From an uncultured Colwellia sp. (GTDB lineage: Bacteria > Pseudomonadota > Gammaproteobacteria > Enterobacterales > Alteromonadaceae): a DNA stretch of 33,078 bases. The notes beneath the pieces were generated by a model. That model made no database searches and had not been told where the DNA came from. It saw only the letters and a program-made list of their open reading frames with translations. The stretch covers positions 1 to 33,078 of the forward strand of contig CAJXYE010000056.1 of the NCBI GenBank assembly GCA_913063325.1. The letters run 5' to 3'. Numbering within the stretch: the first letter of the stretch is position 1; the number at the start of each line of letters is the position of its first letter. Shown here piece after piece: positions 1-8,889 of the stretch. The translations under genes were made by a program, and so were the position numbers.

Positions 1-65
1 GTTAAATTAATTTGATTTAGAGTGACTAAACCGGAATGAATTTGCCTTGTTATTGAACATCGAGT

Positions 66-106
66 ATAGCTCTGAGTTGGGAAGAAATTTAATCAAATTG
101 GTATTA
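66..106. repeat. Terminus of a dispersed repeat (copy 1)
   Basis: The reverse complement of this stretch matches 21515-21554 at about 38 of 40 positions, starting with the word TAATACCAA. The match ends inward of 66, so the window probably begins inside or just beyond such an element. Seen directly by comparing the two places; the repeat family is not named from memory. Confidence 0.7.
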
Positions 107-131
107 CATAAGTTAGGTTAAATTTAATTAT

Positions 132-167
132 AAAAAGCCCGATAAACACATGTTTATCGGGCTTTTT
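132..167. terminator. Bidirectional intrinsic terminator
   Basis: A perfect inverted repeat with 17-base arms (132-148 and 151-167) has a GC-rich core GCCCGATAAACA and runs of five A and five T at its ends, so it can terminate transcription from either side. On the minus strand it lies about 95 bases past the stop of the flavin oxidase gene and is the likely end of that operon. Confidence 0.85.
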
Positions 168-261
168 AATCGAATAAATAAAAATATATTTATCATCTTC
201 ATTTAATTGTTACTCACTTGTGTCGGTTAAAATTCCCTAGGCAAGAGGGTATCCTTGGTAT

Positions 262-1935
262 TTAGGTCGGGTTGTATCGTCCTTGGCTTAAAACATTATG
301 AGGGTCTAAGCTAGTTTTTAGCTTAGCCACGGTTTGCCAGAAGTCACTGTCTTTATTGAGAAGCCATTGTTGTTGATCAATATTAAGTCGATAGGGAACA
401 AAGCCTTTTTTTAAGCCTCCTTCAACCAATGCTTTTAAACAATTGTGGGCATCTAAAACAGCTTTAGGGTTACTTAAATCAAAGACAATAGGAATTGTAC
501 TATCAACGCAGTCGTGTTTTAAATTGGTGAAGGTAATGAATGGTTCAATGTTAAACTTAGGGCAGGTTGTTCGAATAAACTCAACAAACTCGCGTATTTT
601 TTTTGCTTTCATAGGAACTAAAGGAGCATACCAAAGTAAACCGCAGCCATCCTTCCCTGGAGATAAGCTATTTTTATTAAAGTTATCACTCTCTTTATGA
701 CGCCAATAAGCGAGCTTTAAGGCAACCTTGTTAGGCTTACCTAACATAATCTCCTTACCCTTATTGAAGGAGTCAAGTTGCTCAGATATTTTAGCCAAGG
801 TGGGGAGTTTATTGATTAACTTAGCGGGTAAATTATTTATAACTTTATTCGCTAAAATAATGGATAAACTATTTGAATATATGCGTTTACAAGGTAGTTT
901 CTTGAAAATTAGATCTATTTCTTTTTTTACAGCACTAACAATCCTAGTGCTACCATAAATACTGCCGACAATAGTCCAGCTTGGTGTTCGTAGTTCCTTA
1001 GCTAGTCCTTTTATTTCTTGATTAGTCATGACTTGATGCGCATCGTTAGCATTAAATTTTTTGGCAAACATTGATAATAAGCGACGTTGATCCATCAAGT
1101 TAATTGAACCAACGATACCTTCATAGTCTTGTAAAATGTCTCTGATTAAAGGAACGGCTTCTTCAAGTAAGGCATCTTCTTGCATTTGGATGAAAAAGGA
1201 GGTGAAATCAGGCTTTAATTTGGCTAACCGGATAGTCATTTTACTAACAATACCAAGGTTTGACTGAGTAAATAGACCTTCTAAATAAGGACCAAGTCCC
1301 CACTTGAAAGTTTTATCAACAAATTTATCTTCACTGGCATCTAACTCATAAACAGCAGACTGATATGGTATACCATTAGCCCAATAGCCATGAACACTGG
1401 TAACTGCACTGAAATGGTCAGTATATGGCGTTATACCGTAACCTCGCTCTAAAGCATTAGCTAATATGGAGCAATCTGGTCCAGCGCCAGTAACGGGCAC
1501 CATATAATTATAATTATGCAGTTGTAAATAATCACTTAATTGCTGCTGAGTAACTCCTGGCTCTATTGTTACTAAACCTAACTCATTGTCAAAATGACTT
1601 ATATTGGTTAACTGGCCTAAATCTAACAGAATAATATTTTTACTTAAGCCCGCTGGTTGGCTAGTACCATAGCCCCAATTCTGTCCTGTGCTAATCGGGT
1701 AAAGAGAAAAAGCCAGTTCATCATCTGTAGCACATTTATTAGCCAAATCGAGAAGTGCCTTTATCTCATCTGATTGAGATAGTGTGATAACGGCCATTAT
1801 TTGTCTTTTTTTATTCTCAAATGACTCTAAGCCTTCAGTGCCACGCATAGAGAGAGAAAGCTTTTCAGAGTCAAATGATAAATTTGAATCAGGAGCTAGA
1901 ATATTCTCTATTAAGCTTGTGAGGTGTTTTGACAT
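262..1935 (-). CDS. VAO/4-cresol dehydrogenase-type FAD-linked oxidase
   Basis: A 557-residue flavoenzyme of the vanillyl-alcohol oxidase/PCMH family, about the family's usual length. Visible parts are the FAD-domain motif STGQNWGYG (82-90), the segment SILANALERGYG (156-167), the stretch ending GLFTQSNLGIVSKM, and a C-terminal cap with PYRLN followed by DPHNVLSQGR. Tyr89, Tyr515 and Arg516 line up by eye with Tyr108, Tyr503 and Arg504 of vanillyl-alcohol oxidase, the residues that hold the substrate phenolate, so a para-hydroxyphenyl substrate is likely. The position of that enzyme's FAD-linking His422 (just before LWYAP, near 433) appears to be Leu, suggesting non-covalent FAD. There is no signal peptide and no cytochrome partner gene nearby. 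It follows the acyltransferase gene by about 30 bases, in the same operon. ATG 1935 is preferred; an in-frame GTG at 1944 is possible. The substrate is unknown. Confidence 0.85.
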   Translation of the reverse strand: MSKHLTSLIENILAPDSNLSFDSEKLSLSMRGTEGLESFENKKRQIMAVITLSQSDEIKALLDLANKCATDDELAFSLYPISTGQNWGYGTSQPAGLSKNIILLDLGQLTNISHFDNELGLVTIEPGVTQQQLSDYLQLHNYNYMVPVTGAGPDCSILANALERGYGITPYTDHFSAVTSVHGYWANGIPYQSAVYELDASEDKFVDKTFKWGLGPYLEGLFTQSNLGIVSKMTIRLAKLKPDFTSFFIQMQEDALLEEAVPLIRDILQDYEGIVGSINLMDQRRLLSMFAKKFNANDAHQVMTNQEIKGLAKELRTPSWTIVGSIYGSTRIVSAVKKEIDLIFKKLPCKRIYSNSLSIILANKVINNLPAKLINKLPTLAKISEQLDSFNKGKEIMLGKPNKVALKLAYWRHKESDNFNKNSLSPGKDGCGLLWYAPLVPMKAKKIREFVEFIRTTCPKFNIEPFITFTNLKHDCVDSTIPIVFDLSNPKAVLDAHNCLKALVEGGLKKGFVPYRLNIDQQQWLLNKDSDFWQTVAKLKTSLDPHNVLSQGRYNPT

Positions 1936-1966
1936 ATAAGGCACTTAGCGATATTCGCTGTTTATA

Positions 1967-2791
1967 TTAATTTTTGTTTAGTTGACCCAACTGTAAGCAA
2001 ATGTCTTTTTCAATGGTTTTATAAAGGCTTTTAAAGCCAGGAGAGAGGTTTGTCATAAAGATTTCAGGATTAATATAATAAGGGGCACGCAGGCCGTGAT
2101 AATCTACAGGCTCGCCGAGTTGCTGAAAAGTAATGCCAATGAACTTCATACTACGGGCCAGTCTTGGCTCCATCATGACATATACATGACGAATACCAGT
2201 ATTCATGCCCATAGTCGCAGCGGCCATATATAACCCTATTGCGATAAAAGGGAAGCAACGTAATTCAGTCTCAGAATAACTAACTTCACTAATAACACCA
2301 GTACCAGAGCCTTTAAAGGTATCCGCTTTACGTCGACGAAAATCTGATTTTACCGCTAAACGTGATATTTCAGCTATTTCAGCACGATTAAAACGCTCAG
2401 GACTAAGGGCTTCGTTAGTGATTGACCCCATGCAATACTTTTCAATAGGAAGTAATTCACCGGGACCATTTGAAGTGACTAAGCGTACACAGCTAGTGAA
2501 TATGTCAGAAGGTTTATGCTTAATTAAAGAAAAAATCGATTGATGATCGAACTCATCTGTTTCTTGACCGTTGTCTCGGATATCTTCAAAAGCAAGCTCT
2601 TCGCAGTACACATTATGACGGATTTTAAATGCTTCTTCTCTTAATGTTTGATCTACGGCAATATGAGGCTGTAAAAATTGAGTGAAATGGTCAGCAATGC
2701 TATGCGCCTCTCGACTTGCCTTAGCCGAGACAATTTTTTTGGTAATAGTACCTATGACAGGCGCGTCTAATAATCGCTTATTCCAGTTCAT
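1967..2791 (-). CDS. PEP-CTERM/exosortase-associated acyltransferase (N-acyl amino acid synthase-like)
   Basis: A 274-residue GNAT-fold protein of the family annotated as exosortase-system-associated acyltransferase (TIGR03694 type), related to FeeM N-acyl amino acid synthases and distantly to LuxI. The signature is a basic N terminus followed by LREEAFKIRHNVYCEELAFE-like sequence (50-69), then CVRLV (101-105), AEISRLAV (140-147) and a helical region around LYMAAATMGMN (187-197). Characterised relatives join a fatty acyl group from acyl-ACP to an amino acid, often tyrosine. The enzyme is probably cytosolic or peripheral to the membrane. It is the first gene of an operon with the downstream flavin oxidase. 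No exosortase or PEP-CTERM gene is present in this window. The family call is firm; the amino acid and acyl chain length are unknown. Confidence 0.83.
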   Translation of the reverse strand: MNWNKRLLDAPVIGTITKKIVSAKASREAHSIADHFTQFLQPHIAVDQTLREEAFKIRHNVYCEELAFEDIRDNGQETDEFDHQSIFSLIKHKPSDIFTSCVRLVTSNGPGELLPIEKYCMGSITNEALSPERFNRAEIAEISRLAVKSDFRRRKADTFKGSGTGVISEVSYSETELRCFPFIAIGLYMAAATMGMNTGIRHVYVMMEPRLARSMKFIGITFQQLGEPVDYHGLRAPYYINPEIFMTNLSPGFKSLYKTIEKDICLQLGQLNKN

Positions 2792-2817
2792 TTGTATTCC
2801 AGAGTGAAATTGTAATT

Positions 2818-2853
2818 AACTTGGCTAGTACCAGTATAGACGTTAACCAAGTT
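2818..2853 (-). promoter_or_regulatory. Candidate promoter and operator of the acyltransferase-oxidase operon
   Basis: Inverted arms AACTTGG (2818-2824) and CCAAGTT (2847-2853) flank a minus-strand -10-like TATACT (2838-2833). No good -35 is seen. A symmetric site spanning a -10 box is the usual layout of a repressor operator, but no regulator gene is adjacent. The pattern is seen in the sequence; the function is inferred. Confidence 0.35.
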
Positions 2854-3176
2854 TATCTGTAATTTATGAAAATTTAAGTTAGAAGTAATATTTCATGTAA
2901 CTAAGGCTAATTAATTAAGCCTTTAGGTCTGGTTGAATCAATGTAGACACCCGATTGAAAAGCACAATGTAATAATTTTACTGGCTTTAGGCTGGGGGTT
3001 ATTGCCAGCTAAAATATCAATAGATATATTAAGCTTAGTCTGTTGACTTGTTCTTTAGTATTAAGTATTAAGTCTTAAGTCGATTCATCACCTATTTTTT
3101 CAAAATAGGATATAGCTTTGCAGAGTAATGCTCTTAGGATAATTAAGGAAGATAGTCGGTAAGTTATGGCAATAAT
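2854..3176. other. Gene-free spacer between acyltransferase and patatin genes
   Basis: No open frame or RNA gene is apparent. It contains short inverted repeats: CCTATTTT/AAAATAGG (3091-3098 and 3102-3109), a TTTAG-CTGG/CCAGCTAAA hairpin near 2987-3015, and AGGCT/AGCCT near 2903-2921. None has a U-tract that would make it a convincing terminator of the minus-strand patatin gene. Confidence 0.5.
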
Positions 3177-4016
3177 TTAATGAGATAAAGTCTGAGTTGC
3201 CATATTAATTTTTATTGGAATAACTTCCATGGCTGTTTGAAAACCAATTTTATATAACTGATGCTTTTCTTCTTTAGTCATCTTAAAATCAACGGCGGAA
3301 TACTCACCTATATTTATCACTATGGTGTTGTGCCAAAAGTGTTCGTTAATATATTCACGTGAAATAGTGGTCATGAATGTTCGGATAAGTAAGGTAACGT
3401 AGTTAAAAATGGGGAATAAGCCATTAACGTTTAATTGATCATATTCATGCTCGCCTCGTAAACGAAAGCAAAGAACGGGTGTGCCTTTATGATCCCAGTC
3501 TCGATGTAAAGCATCTTCAGATAATATGCTACCGTCAACCATGATACGTTTACCAAAAGGTTTAAAGCTAAAAACTAAGGGAATTGACATCGAGTAGCGT
3601 ACGGCTTGTGATACTTTCATATCAGGAGTTAATTCAGCATCAAAAATAACCGGTTTTCCATTAGTAACATCGGTTGCCACTATATGTAGATTCTTCTCTA
3701 GTTGCGCAAACGTTTTACCTTGTAAATGCTTATCTACCCAGCCTTCAAAAGCGTCACCGGAGCTTAGACCTCCATGACGAATGAGCTTGAGCAGTGAAAA
3801 CTCACGAAACTGATTGTAATTTGTTTTTAAGGCAATTCTTTTTATGTCATGTAATGGTAAACCAGCAGCATAGAAGCTGGCAATAATACTGCCACCTGAT
3901 ACGCCCACTAAGTCTTCAAAATTAATATCGAGTAGTTCTAGTGCTTTTAGCACACCTAAATGGGCAGGGAGTCGAGTACCTCCACCAGCAAATATAGGAA
4001 CAATCGATTTATTCAT
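3177..4016 (-). CDS. Patatin-like phospholipase family protein
   Basis: A 279-residue patatin-fold lipid acyl hydrolase, comparable in size to bacterial RssA-type proteins. The oxyanion-hole motif GGGTRLPAH lies at 11-19, the nucleophile elbow GVSGGS at 38-43 (Ser40) and the second member of the Ser-Asp dyad at Asp161 in VDGSIL. The start has a strong ribosome binding site, GGAGG, about five bases upstream. There is no signal peptide or clear membrane segment, so it probably acts on the cytosolic face of the inner membrane. It diverges from the exported protease gene. It is co-directional with the acyltransferase operon but 385 bases away, so joint transcription is doubtful. The exact substrate cannot be read from the sequence. 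Confidence 0.85.
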   Translation of the reverse strand: MNKSIVPIFAGGGTRLPAHLGVLKALELLDINFEDLVGVSGGSIIASFYAAGLPLHDIKRIALKTNYNQFREFSLLKLIRHGGLSSGDAFEGWVDKHLQGKTFAQLEKNLHIVATDVTNGKPVIFDAELTPDMKVSQAVRYSMSIPLVFSFKPFGKRIMVDGSILSEDALHRDWDHKGTPVLCFRLRGEHEYDQLNVNGLFPIFNYVTLLIRTFMTTISREYINEHFWHNTIVINIGEYSAVDFKMTKEEKHQLYKIGFQTAMEVIPIKINMATQTLSH

Positions 4017-4212
4017 TTGACCTCCAACTGGAAAGCATGGGTCGGCGAGTAAGGCTTAATCTCCGGCTCAAGTCTTAATTATGAACAAAGTTAGCGATAT
4101 TGCGAAAAATATTGTTTATCAATCACTACCTTTGACCATTTTATTTGCGGTACGCTTTAAGGTAGTATTTGTTTTCTATAATAAATATCGTTTACTTCAC
4201 TTAGGAAAAGTT

Positions 4213-4977
4213 ATGCCCAGATATATGCTCTTATTGCTAATTATTACTTCTTTATTTGTGCCATACGCTCAGGCAAAATTTGTAGACGTTGTTGCTAAAA
4301 TTAAGCCGTCAGTCGTTGGCGTAGGTATACATACACCAACTAGTAGGCCGCAAAATATATTACGTGGTACAGGATTTGTTATTGGTGATGGCCGTTACAT
4401 TGTTACCAATGAGCATGTATTACCTACTTTATTAGATGAGAGCTTATTACAAAAAGTAGCTGTTTTTATTGGCACAGGGAGGAATGCAAAAGTAAGAAAA
4501 GCGGAAGTGGTTGCAAAGTCCAGTTTATATGACCTAGCCATTTTAAAAATATCTGGACCGGCTTTACCTGCGGTAACGCTAGCAAACAGTGACTTTTATC
4601 CCGATGGTAGCGCTATTGCTTTTACTGGGTTTCCTATTGGTAGTGTTTTAGGGTTATACCCGGTAACTCATCGAGGCATTATTGCTAGTATTACCCCAAC
4701 CGTCATTCCGGCGGTTTCTGCGGAGCAAATTAACTTGAAAATGCTAAAGCGTATGAAAAATCCTTATTTGGTTTATCAACTTGATGCAACAGCTTATCCC
4801 GGTAATAGTGGTAGTGCTCTGTATGATATGGAAACAGGGGATGTAGTAGGGATTATTAATAAAGTTTTTGTGCAGGGGACTAAAGAAGCTGTTATCAGCA
4901 CACCGAGTGGTATCACCTATGCAATTCCAGTGAAGTACTTACATCAGGTGCTTAAGGATAATAATATTAAAATATAG
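4213..4977 (+). CDS. Exported trypsin-like serine protease
   Basis: A 254-residue protein starting at ATG 4213, where AGGAAAA sits seven bases upstream and a clean signal peptide follows (cleavage predicted after YAQA, about 21). The open frame continues upstream to 4081, but that extension would bury the signal peptide. The catalytic triad is visible as His68 (TNEHVLP), Asp107 (YDLAIL) and Ser199 (YPGNSGSA), in the pattern of DegP/HtrA-like S1C proteases. It ends soon after the protease domain, so there is no PDZ domain, unlike DegP, DegQ and DegS. It probably works in the periplasm, perhaps in protein quality control; its target is unknown. It is single-gene and followed by a short hairpin with a T-run. 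Confidence 0.85.
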   Translation: MPRYMLLLLIITSLFVPYAQAKFVDVVAKIKPSVVGVGIHTPTSRPQNILRGTGFVIGDGRYIVTNEHVLPTLLDESLLQKVAVFIGTGRNAKVRKAEVVAKSSLYDLAILKISGPALPAVTLANSDFYPDGSAIAFTGFPIGSVLGLYPVTHRGIIASITPTVIPAVSAEQINLKMLKRMKNPYLVYQLDATAYPGNSGSALYDMETGDVVGIINKVFVQGTKEAVISTPSGITYAIPVKYLHQVLKDNNIKI

Positions 4978-4996
4978 TCACTAATACAGTGATTTT
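4978..4996 (+). terminator. Short terminator-like hairpin after the protease gene
   Basis: Arms TCACT and AGTGA (4978-4982 and 4988-4992) enclose a five-base loop and are followed by TTTT. The stem is short, so efficiency is uncertain. A second inverted repeat, AGAGTGAA/TTCACTCT (5001-5008 and 5031-5038), overlaps the end of the convergent yibQ gene. Confidence 0.45.
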
Positions 4997-5009
4997 ATCA
5001 AGAGTGAAA

Positions 5010-5780
5010 TTACTCGCTAATAGCGGTTACTTCACTCTCCCTAGGTACTTGGTATAACCGTGAAAGTGGAACTAACTCAATACCATGCGATTTTAAAGTA
5101 GGGATTAGTTTGTTTAATGTTGCAATGGTTTCAGGGTGTGGATGAGCGATAGCAATAGCGGTTTGGTATTTTTGAGAAAACCTAATAAGTTGCTCAAATT
5201 GTTGATTAATGTAATGCTCAGTTAATTCATTATCTAAAAACACATGCCTGGCCTTTACCGGCACACCAAAATCAATAGCTGCTTGTTGCGCTTTTGAGTT
5301 AGGACTCGTTTTACTATCTAAAAAAAATAAATCATTCTGCTTTAAAAACGCCATTGTCCAAGCCATGGGTTGGTAAAGTTGAGTGAGGTGACTACCCATA
5401 TGATTATTAATACCAATTGCGAAGGGAATTTCTGCGAATGACTTTGTTAAGCTTTCACTAACCGCCTGCTCATTCATACTACTTGTTAAAGCACCGGGTC
5501 CCAATTTTTTTCTGTTTTGAGACTCCATTGGAATATGAATTAATACATCGTGATTATCTCTGTTTGCTTGTACTGCAAGCTTTTTACCATAAGTAGTATG
5601 AGGTAAAAAAGCATAAGTAATAGCTCCAGGTAAAGTTAAGGCATGTTTATCGGTGTAACGATAGCCCATATCATCAATGACAATAGCAACTTGGGTCATT
5701 TTAGCGTTACCTTCAACACTAAATAGCGCCAACCACAGTATTACAAAAGAGCGCATAGTGGTGATTTTTAAAAGAGTCAT
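5010..5780 (-). CDS. yibQ: Divergent polysaccharide deacetylase family protein (YibQ)
   Basis: A 256-residue exported protein of the divergent polysaccharide deacetylase family (DUF610). An N-terminal hydrophobic signal segment ends near GNA. It is followed by VAIVIDDMGY with the two conserved Asp, then HIPMES, GINNHMGS and the late motif AIAHPHPET, a deacetylase-like set of metal-site residues. The enzymatic role of YibQ is not firmly established; a role in envelope glycan processing is inferred from the fold. It lies downstream of envC as in E. coli, though the ctpA-type protease gene found between them in several gammaproteobacteria is missing, leaving a 150-base gap. ATG 5780 is chosen; GTG 5786 and ATG 5756 are alternatives, none with a good ribosome binding site. 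Confidence 0.85.
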   Translation of the reverse strand: MTLLKITTMRSFVILWLALFSVEGNAKMTQVAIVIDDMGYRYTDKHALTLPGAITYAFLPHTTYGKKLAVQANRDNHDVLIHIPMESQNRKKLGPGALTSSMNEQAVSESLTKSFAEIPFAIGINNHMGSHLTQLYQPMAWTMAFLKQNDLFFLDSKTSPNSKAQQAAIDFGVPVKARHVFLDNELTEHYINQQFEQLIRFSQKYQTAIAIAHPHPETIATLNKLIPTLKSHGIELVPLSRLYQVPRESEVTAISE

Positions 5781-5933
5781 TAGCACAGGATAATTTTTAT
5801 TTTTTATTTTTAGTTATTATAAAGAGTAGCAGTTATTTAGTTCAAAAATATAAAGTTTTAGCGCAATAAAGTAAAGAAGTTACTTACTGCTTAGTTATTT
5901 TTTATAACTCATATTTAATAGATTATTCAATGA

Positions 5934-7121
5934 TTACCGACACCAGAGTTTAGGGTTGAGTGCTTTACCTCGGTGACGGATTTCAAAGTAAAGACCTGAT
6001 TGTGCTAAGCCTCCACTTTGGCCGACTAAAGCAATTGGCTCACCCGTTTCAACGCGATCGCCAACTGATTTTAATAAGGTTTGGTTATGGGCGTATAAAC
6101 TCATGTAACCATTACCATGATCAATCACAGTTAATAAACCGTAACCTTTAAGCCAGTCGGAAAATAATACTGTACCATTATGGATCGTTTGTACTTGGCG
6201 ACTAATTGGCGCACTAATTAATACCCCTTTCCATTTCAAGTAGCCTTGTTTTCGAGTGCCATAACGGTGCAACATTTTGCCTTTTACCGGCCAAGATAAT
6301 TTTCGTTTTAGTTTGCTTAAACCAATTAAGTCAACTTCAGCTTGCAAAATAGCGGCTAGCTTTGTTAATGCTTGGTTTAAGTTATTCTCTTCTGTTTTGA
6401 GTTTATTTAATTGTTGTTGGCTTGAAAGAAGTTTACGGCTTAATTTTTTAAGGGTTTTATGTCGTTGGTTTTTGCTCGATCTTAATTGACTATCCTGCTG
6501 TAACTGTTCGTCTTTAAGTTGCTGTAAATATTCAACTTGTACCAGATGCTCAGTGCTTACTTGTAGTAGCTTTGCAATAGTGATTTGAAAATTATCTATT
6601 TCTTTCGTTCTTGCTTGATTTAAATACTGATAATAACTGATGGTACGCTGAATTTTTTCACTTTGATCTTGGTTAAGCAATAACTTGAGGTAATCATGCT
6701 GCCCTGTAGTGTATGCAGCTCTAAGTTGTTGTGCTAATAAGTGTTCTTGTCTTTTTTTGGCGATAGTTAACTGTTTTTTTTCAATCGCTAAGCTAGATAT
6801 TTTTTCTTGAGTTGTAGTGATATCAGTTTCTATTGTGTTAATTGCTTTGGCGACTTTTGCAATAGCTAAATCATCAGTTCTTAATTGTTGCTCTAAACTG
6901 CTACGCTGCTTGTTAGCATCAAAAATATTTGACTCTTGTTTAGCAATGGCTTTTTGAACATCATTGAGTTTTTCGCGGCTTTGTTTCTGCGCACTATCGT
7001 TACGGTTGTTTTGTTCTGCTTGCAAAGGAAAGGCAAACAACAAACTTAGAATGAACAAGCTTGTTGTAGCTAGATGCGAAAGGTGCTTACTTGCTAAATT
7101 CGTGTGGATAAACAATCTCAT
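5934..7121 (-). CDS. envC: Murein hydrolase activator EnvC
   Basis: A 395-residue periplasmic protein: a signal peptide (to about LQA, 35), a long Gln/Lys-rich coiled coil (roughly 40-260), and a C-terminal LytM/M23 domain from about WPVKGKMLHRYG to NPKLW. In active M23 peptidases the zinc ligands lie in HxxxD and HxH; here the first region reads WKGVLISAP and the last LYFEIRH, so both are degenerate. That is the hallmark of EnvC, which has no hydrolase activity but activates the amidases AmiA and AmiB at the division septum under FtsEX control. ATG 7121 is chosen because the signal peptide follows directly; an in-frame TTG at 7151 is less likely. It sits between gpmI and yibQ as in E. coli. 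Confidence 0.92.
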   Translation of the reverse strand: MRLFIHTNLASKHLSHLATTSLFILSLLFAFPLQAEQNNRNDSAQKQSREKLNDVQKAIAKQESNIFDANKQRSSLEQQLRTDDLAIAKVAKAINTIETDITTTQEKISSLAIEKKQLTIAKKRQEHLLAQQLRAAYTTGQHDYLKLLLNQDQSEKIQRTISYYQYLNQARTKEIDNFQITIAKLLQVSTEHLVQVEYLQQLKDEQLQQDSQLRSSKNQRHKTLKKLSRKLLSSQQQLNKLKTEENNLNQALTKLAAILQAEVDLIGLSKLKRKLSWPVKGKMLHRYGTRKQGYLKWKGVLISAPISRQVQTIHNGTVLFSDWLKGYGLLTVIDHGNGYMSLYAHNQTLLKSVGDRVETGEPIALVGQSGGLAQSGLYFEIRHRGKALNPKLWCR

Positions 7122-7194
7122 AATCGGTGATGGAATTAAATCAAAAGCCAATATATCACTTAGCTTATTGATTTAATATCACTTAGTTTCTGAC

Positions 7195-8754
7195 TTAAGT
7201 TAACTGCATAAGTATCGAACCCGTCATTTCTTCAGGTTGTTCCATAGCCATTAAGTGTAATATGCTAGGCGAAATATCACTTAAGGTACCCGATGCAGCA
7301 GGAGTAGCGTTACGACCAACATAGATAAGTGGTACCGGCTCACAGGTATGAGCAGTATGTGCTTGGCCTGAAACGGGATCTTGCATTTGCTCAGCATTGC
7401 CATGGTCAGCAGTAATTAAACACTCACCATCGTGTTCTTTTAATGCTTTAACCACGCGGCCAACACAAGTATCAACTGCTTCACAGGCTTTTATTGCCGC
7501 TTCAAGGCTACCGGTATGACCAACCATATCGCCATTAGGGTAATTACAAACAATAAAGTCGTATTTACCACTCTCAATAGCGCCAACAAGTTTATCGGTT
7601 AATAACGTTGAATTCATTTCAGGTTGTAAGTCGTAGGTCGCTACATCAGGTGATGGTATTAAAATACGCTCCTCACCAGTAAAGGTATCTTCCTTGCCAC
7701 CACTAAAGAAAAAAGTGACATGGGCATATTTTTCTGTTTCAGAAATACGTAATTGAGTTTTATCATGTTTAGCTAACCACTCACCCATTACGTTATCCAG
7801 CGTCGCCGGAGCAAAAGCTGATGGCGCATCAATGTCAGCAGAATATTGTGTCAGCATTACAAAGTCAGCTAGTGCAGGAGTACTTTTTCGTACAAATCCA
7901 TCAAAGCTTTTTTCGGTAAAACAACGGCTAAATTGGCGTGCTCTATCAGCTCTAAAGTTCATAAAGATCAGTGCATCACCATCATTCACCAGAATACTTT
8001 CACCAGATGGTTTTGTTATAGCGCTAGCGCCAACAAATTCGTCATTTTCATCTCTGTCATAAGCTGCTCTGAGTGCATCTAAGGCATTAGTATATTGATG
8101 TAAGCCTTCACCATTAACCATTAAATTATAAGCAGCTTCAACGCGATCCCAACGTTGATCTCTATCCATGGCGTAATAACGACCAATAACTGAAGCTATT
8201 TGTCCTTCGCCAGTCTCGGTTTCAGTAAATAGTTCTGAAAATTTCTGTTGAGCTTTCTCTAAAGAAGCTTGTGCACTGCGTGGTGGTGTATCTCGACCAT
8301 CTAAAAATGCATGTAAGTAAACTTTTTGAGCGCCACGCTTTTTGGCTAATTCCATCATGGCAAAGATGTGCTCTTCGTGACTATGGACGCCACCAGGGGA
8401 AAGCAAACCGAAAATATGCACAGCATTATTGTTTGATGCGGCTTTATCGACAGCTTGGCACAAAGTAGGGTTTTCAATAAAGTCGCCATCACTTATCGCT
8501 TTAGTAATACGAGTGAAGTCTTGATAAACCACACGGCCAGCACCTAAATTGACATGGCCCACTTCAGAGTTGCCCATTTGCCCTTCGGGTAGACCGACGG
8601 CCATGCCAGAAGTATCGATAAGCATATTTGGATAATTAGCTTTTAAATCATCTAATACTGGTGTGTTCGCTTGATGAATAGCATTTGAGCTCGTTTCTTC
8701 ACTGTATCCCCAACCATCTAGAATCATCAGTACCGTTGATTTCTTATTCGCCAT
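7195..8754 (-). CDS. gpmI: 2,3-bisphosphoglycerate-independent phosphoglycerate mutase
   Basis: A 519-residue cytosolic glycolytic enzyme that interconverts 3- and 2-phosphoglycerate using two metal ions and a phosphoserine intermediate. The N-terminal metal motif [12 protein letters not shown] (Asp13) and the catalytic serine in [15 protein letters not shown] (Ser63) are clear. The C-terminal phosphatase-like motifs [13 protein letters not shown] and [11 protein letters not shown] are also present. Length matches the family (about 510-520). ATG 8754 is preferred because GGGA lies seven bases upstream and [16 protein letters not shown] matches family N termini; the frame stays open to 8811. 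It heads the minus-strand gpmI-envC-yibQ group and diverges from yibN. Confidence 0.96.
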   Translation of the reverse strand: MANKKSTVLMILDGWGYSEETSSNAIHQANTPVLDDLKANYPNMLIDTSGMAVGLPEGQMGNSEVGHVNLGAGRVVYQDFTRITKAISDGDFIENPTLCQAVDKAASNNNAVHIFGLLSPGGVHSHEEHIFAMMELAKKRGAQKVYLHAFLDGRDTPPRSAQASLEKAQQKFSELFTETETGEGQIASVIGRYYAMDRDQRWDRVEAAYNLMVNGEGLHQYTNALDALRAAYDRDENDEFVGASAITKPSGESILVNDGDALIFMNFRADRARQFSRCFTEKSFDGFVRKSTPALADFVMLTQYSADIDAPSAFAPATLDNVMGEWLAKHDKTQLRISETEKYAHVTFFFSGGKEDTFTGEERILIPSPDVATYDLQPEMNSTLLTDKLVGAIESGKYDFIVCNYPNGDMVGHTGSLEAAIKACEAVDTCVGRVVKALKEHDGECLITADHGNAEQMQDPVSGQAHTAHTCEPVPLIYVGRNATPAASGTLSDISPSILHLMAMEQPEEMTGSILMQLT

Positions 8755-8889
8755 TATTTTTCCCATGAAGTTTAGTGTTTTATGCATTTTATGAGCAAGT
8801 ATTGTACACACTCAAATGGCGTTATTCACTAAGGATTTAACATAGAAATGTTCCGAGTAGGGTTACTAACTTTTAGCTCGCGGTATATG

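Noticed and set aside
1967..2791. Acyltransferase as a LuxI-type homoserine lactone synthase
   Set aside because: The sequence fits the exosortase-associated/FeeM branch better, and no LuxR-type gene is adjacent.
4081..4212. Upstream extension of the exported protease frame by 44 codons
   Set aside because: It would place the signal peptide in the middle of the protein. The ATG at 4213 has a strong ribosome binding site and a normal signal sequence.
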